Source of the DNA: Acidobacteriota bacterium
GTDB lineage: Bacteria; Acidobacteriota; Terriglobia; UBA7540
Assembly: GCA_021789565.1 (NCBI GenBank)
Contig: JAJYJL010000722.1
Coordinates: 1-5,258, forward strand
Length of the DNA stretch: 5,258 nt
Reading direction: 5' to 3'
How positions within the stretch are numbered: position 1 is the first letter of the stretch; every line of letters begins with the position of its first letter. Under the pieces are notes generated by a model that saw nothing but the letters and a program-made list of their open reading frames with translations, was not told the origin of the DNA and made no database searches. Shown here in pieces: positions 5,031 to 5,258 of the stretch. The position numbers and the translations under genes are program-made.

Positions 5031-5258
5031 TTACAGGTGGGCGTGACAAACAAGCTCGTACCGCCCTCGCCAGAGCCCGCCACCGCCGCCCCAGCCATAG
5101 CAAACGGTTCGAAATGACTTGCGTTCGTATCTTCGGCCACTCTGTGAGTGAATCGCTTGAAAAGCGACCTTGAACTGGTAACACAGCGTCTTGTCTTTTT
5201 TCAAACCGTCGTCACAGGGTCTGATGCAAACACTGCCCTGCTGGTTTTCCTCATTTGA
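5031..5258 (-). CDS. Possible C-terminal part of an unrecognised Cys-containing protein
   Basis: Reading from the right edge on the minus strand gives 75 codons without interruption, ending in TAA at 5031-5033. The frame has no in-frame ATG inside the window, so it would begin beyond the edge. The translation has five Cys (positions 11, 15, 26, 53, 71 of the visible part), a Gly-rich stretch GWGGGGG at 55-61 and ends YELVCHAHL. Cys pairs of this kind suit a secreted, disulfide-containing protein, but I recognise no family. A competing open frame at 4960-5184 on the same strand looks worse: Arg/Ser-rich and without a ribosome binding site. An uninterrupted frame of this length could occur by chance, so this is a tentative call. 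Confidence 0.4.
   Translation of the reverse strand, partial: SNEENQQGSVCIRPCDDGLKKDKTLCYQFKVAFQAIHSQSGRRYERKSFRTVCYGWGGGGGLWRGRYELVCHAHL

Noticed and set aside
4960..5184. Minus-strand open frame of 74 codons
   Set aside because: It overlaps the edge-entering frame at 5031-5258 in another phase, is Arg/Ser-rich, lacks a ribosome binding site and resembles no known family.

Overview
The window reads as an ordinary chromosomal stretch from a moderately GC-rich, Gram-negative-like bacterium. An acidobacterium or relative is my best guess, from the Tat-tagged enolase-superfamily enzyme and the secreted His/Arg/Asp-rich RcnB-like protein. This is inference from protein style, not a marker-gene placement.

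Left part (1-2357, all on the minus strand). Reading leftward from 2357 there are three genes. First is a complete mandelate-racemase-subgroup enzyme with a twin-arginine signal (1194-2357). Next is a small exported protein with a charged low-complexity middle and an RcnB-like C-terminal segment (483-1001), closed by a strong intrinsic terminator (404-455). Last is the N-terminal 72 residues of phosphopantetheine adenylyltransferase CoaD, running off the left edge, with its own promoter (264-293) and a leader hairpin (228-250). The terminator plus the new promoter make coaD a separate transcription unit.

Middle (2358-2825). This is 468 bases without a convincing gene. It holds a set of complementary repeats that could fold in two ways and a perfect 12-bp palindrome. 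It is the upstream region of the enolase-superfamily gene.

Right-centre (2826-4216). A MarR-family repressor gene (minus) is divergent from a two-gene cupin operon (plus). The 77-bp gap between them carries two near-identical palindromes, consensus GTAAA-yTGmA-TTTAC. One sits between the -35 and -10 of the cupin promoter and the other sits close to its expected transcription start. This is the best-supported regulatory circuit in the window: an autoregulated MarR controlling two small metal-type cupins.

Right part (4217-5258). A small stand-alone receiver-like protein with a degenerate phosphorylation site and a CxxC tail lies on the minus strand (4373-4813). A 217-base gap follows, then a stop-terminated open frame entering from the right edge that may be the C-terminus of an unrecognised Cys-containing protein (5031-5258). 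No tRNA, rRNA, CRISPR array, insertion sequence or prophage feature was seen. I do not see a clearly novel multi-gene system. The candidates worth a second look are the MarR/two-cupin module, the degenerate receiver and the structured 2.5-2.7 kb intergenic region.
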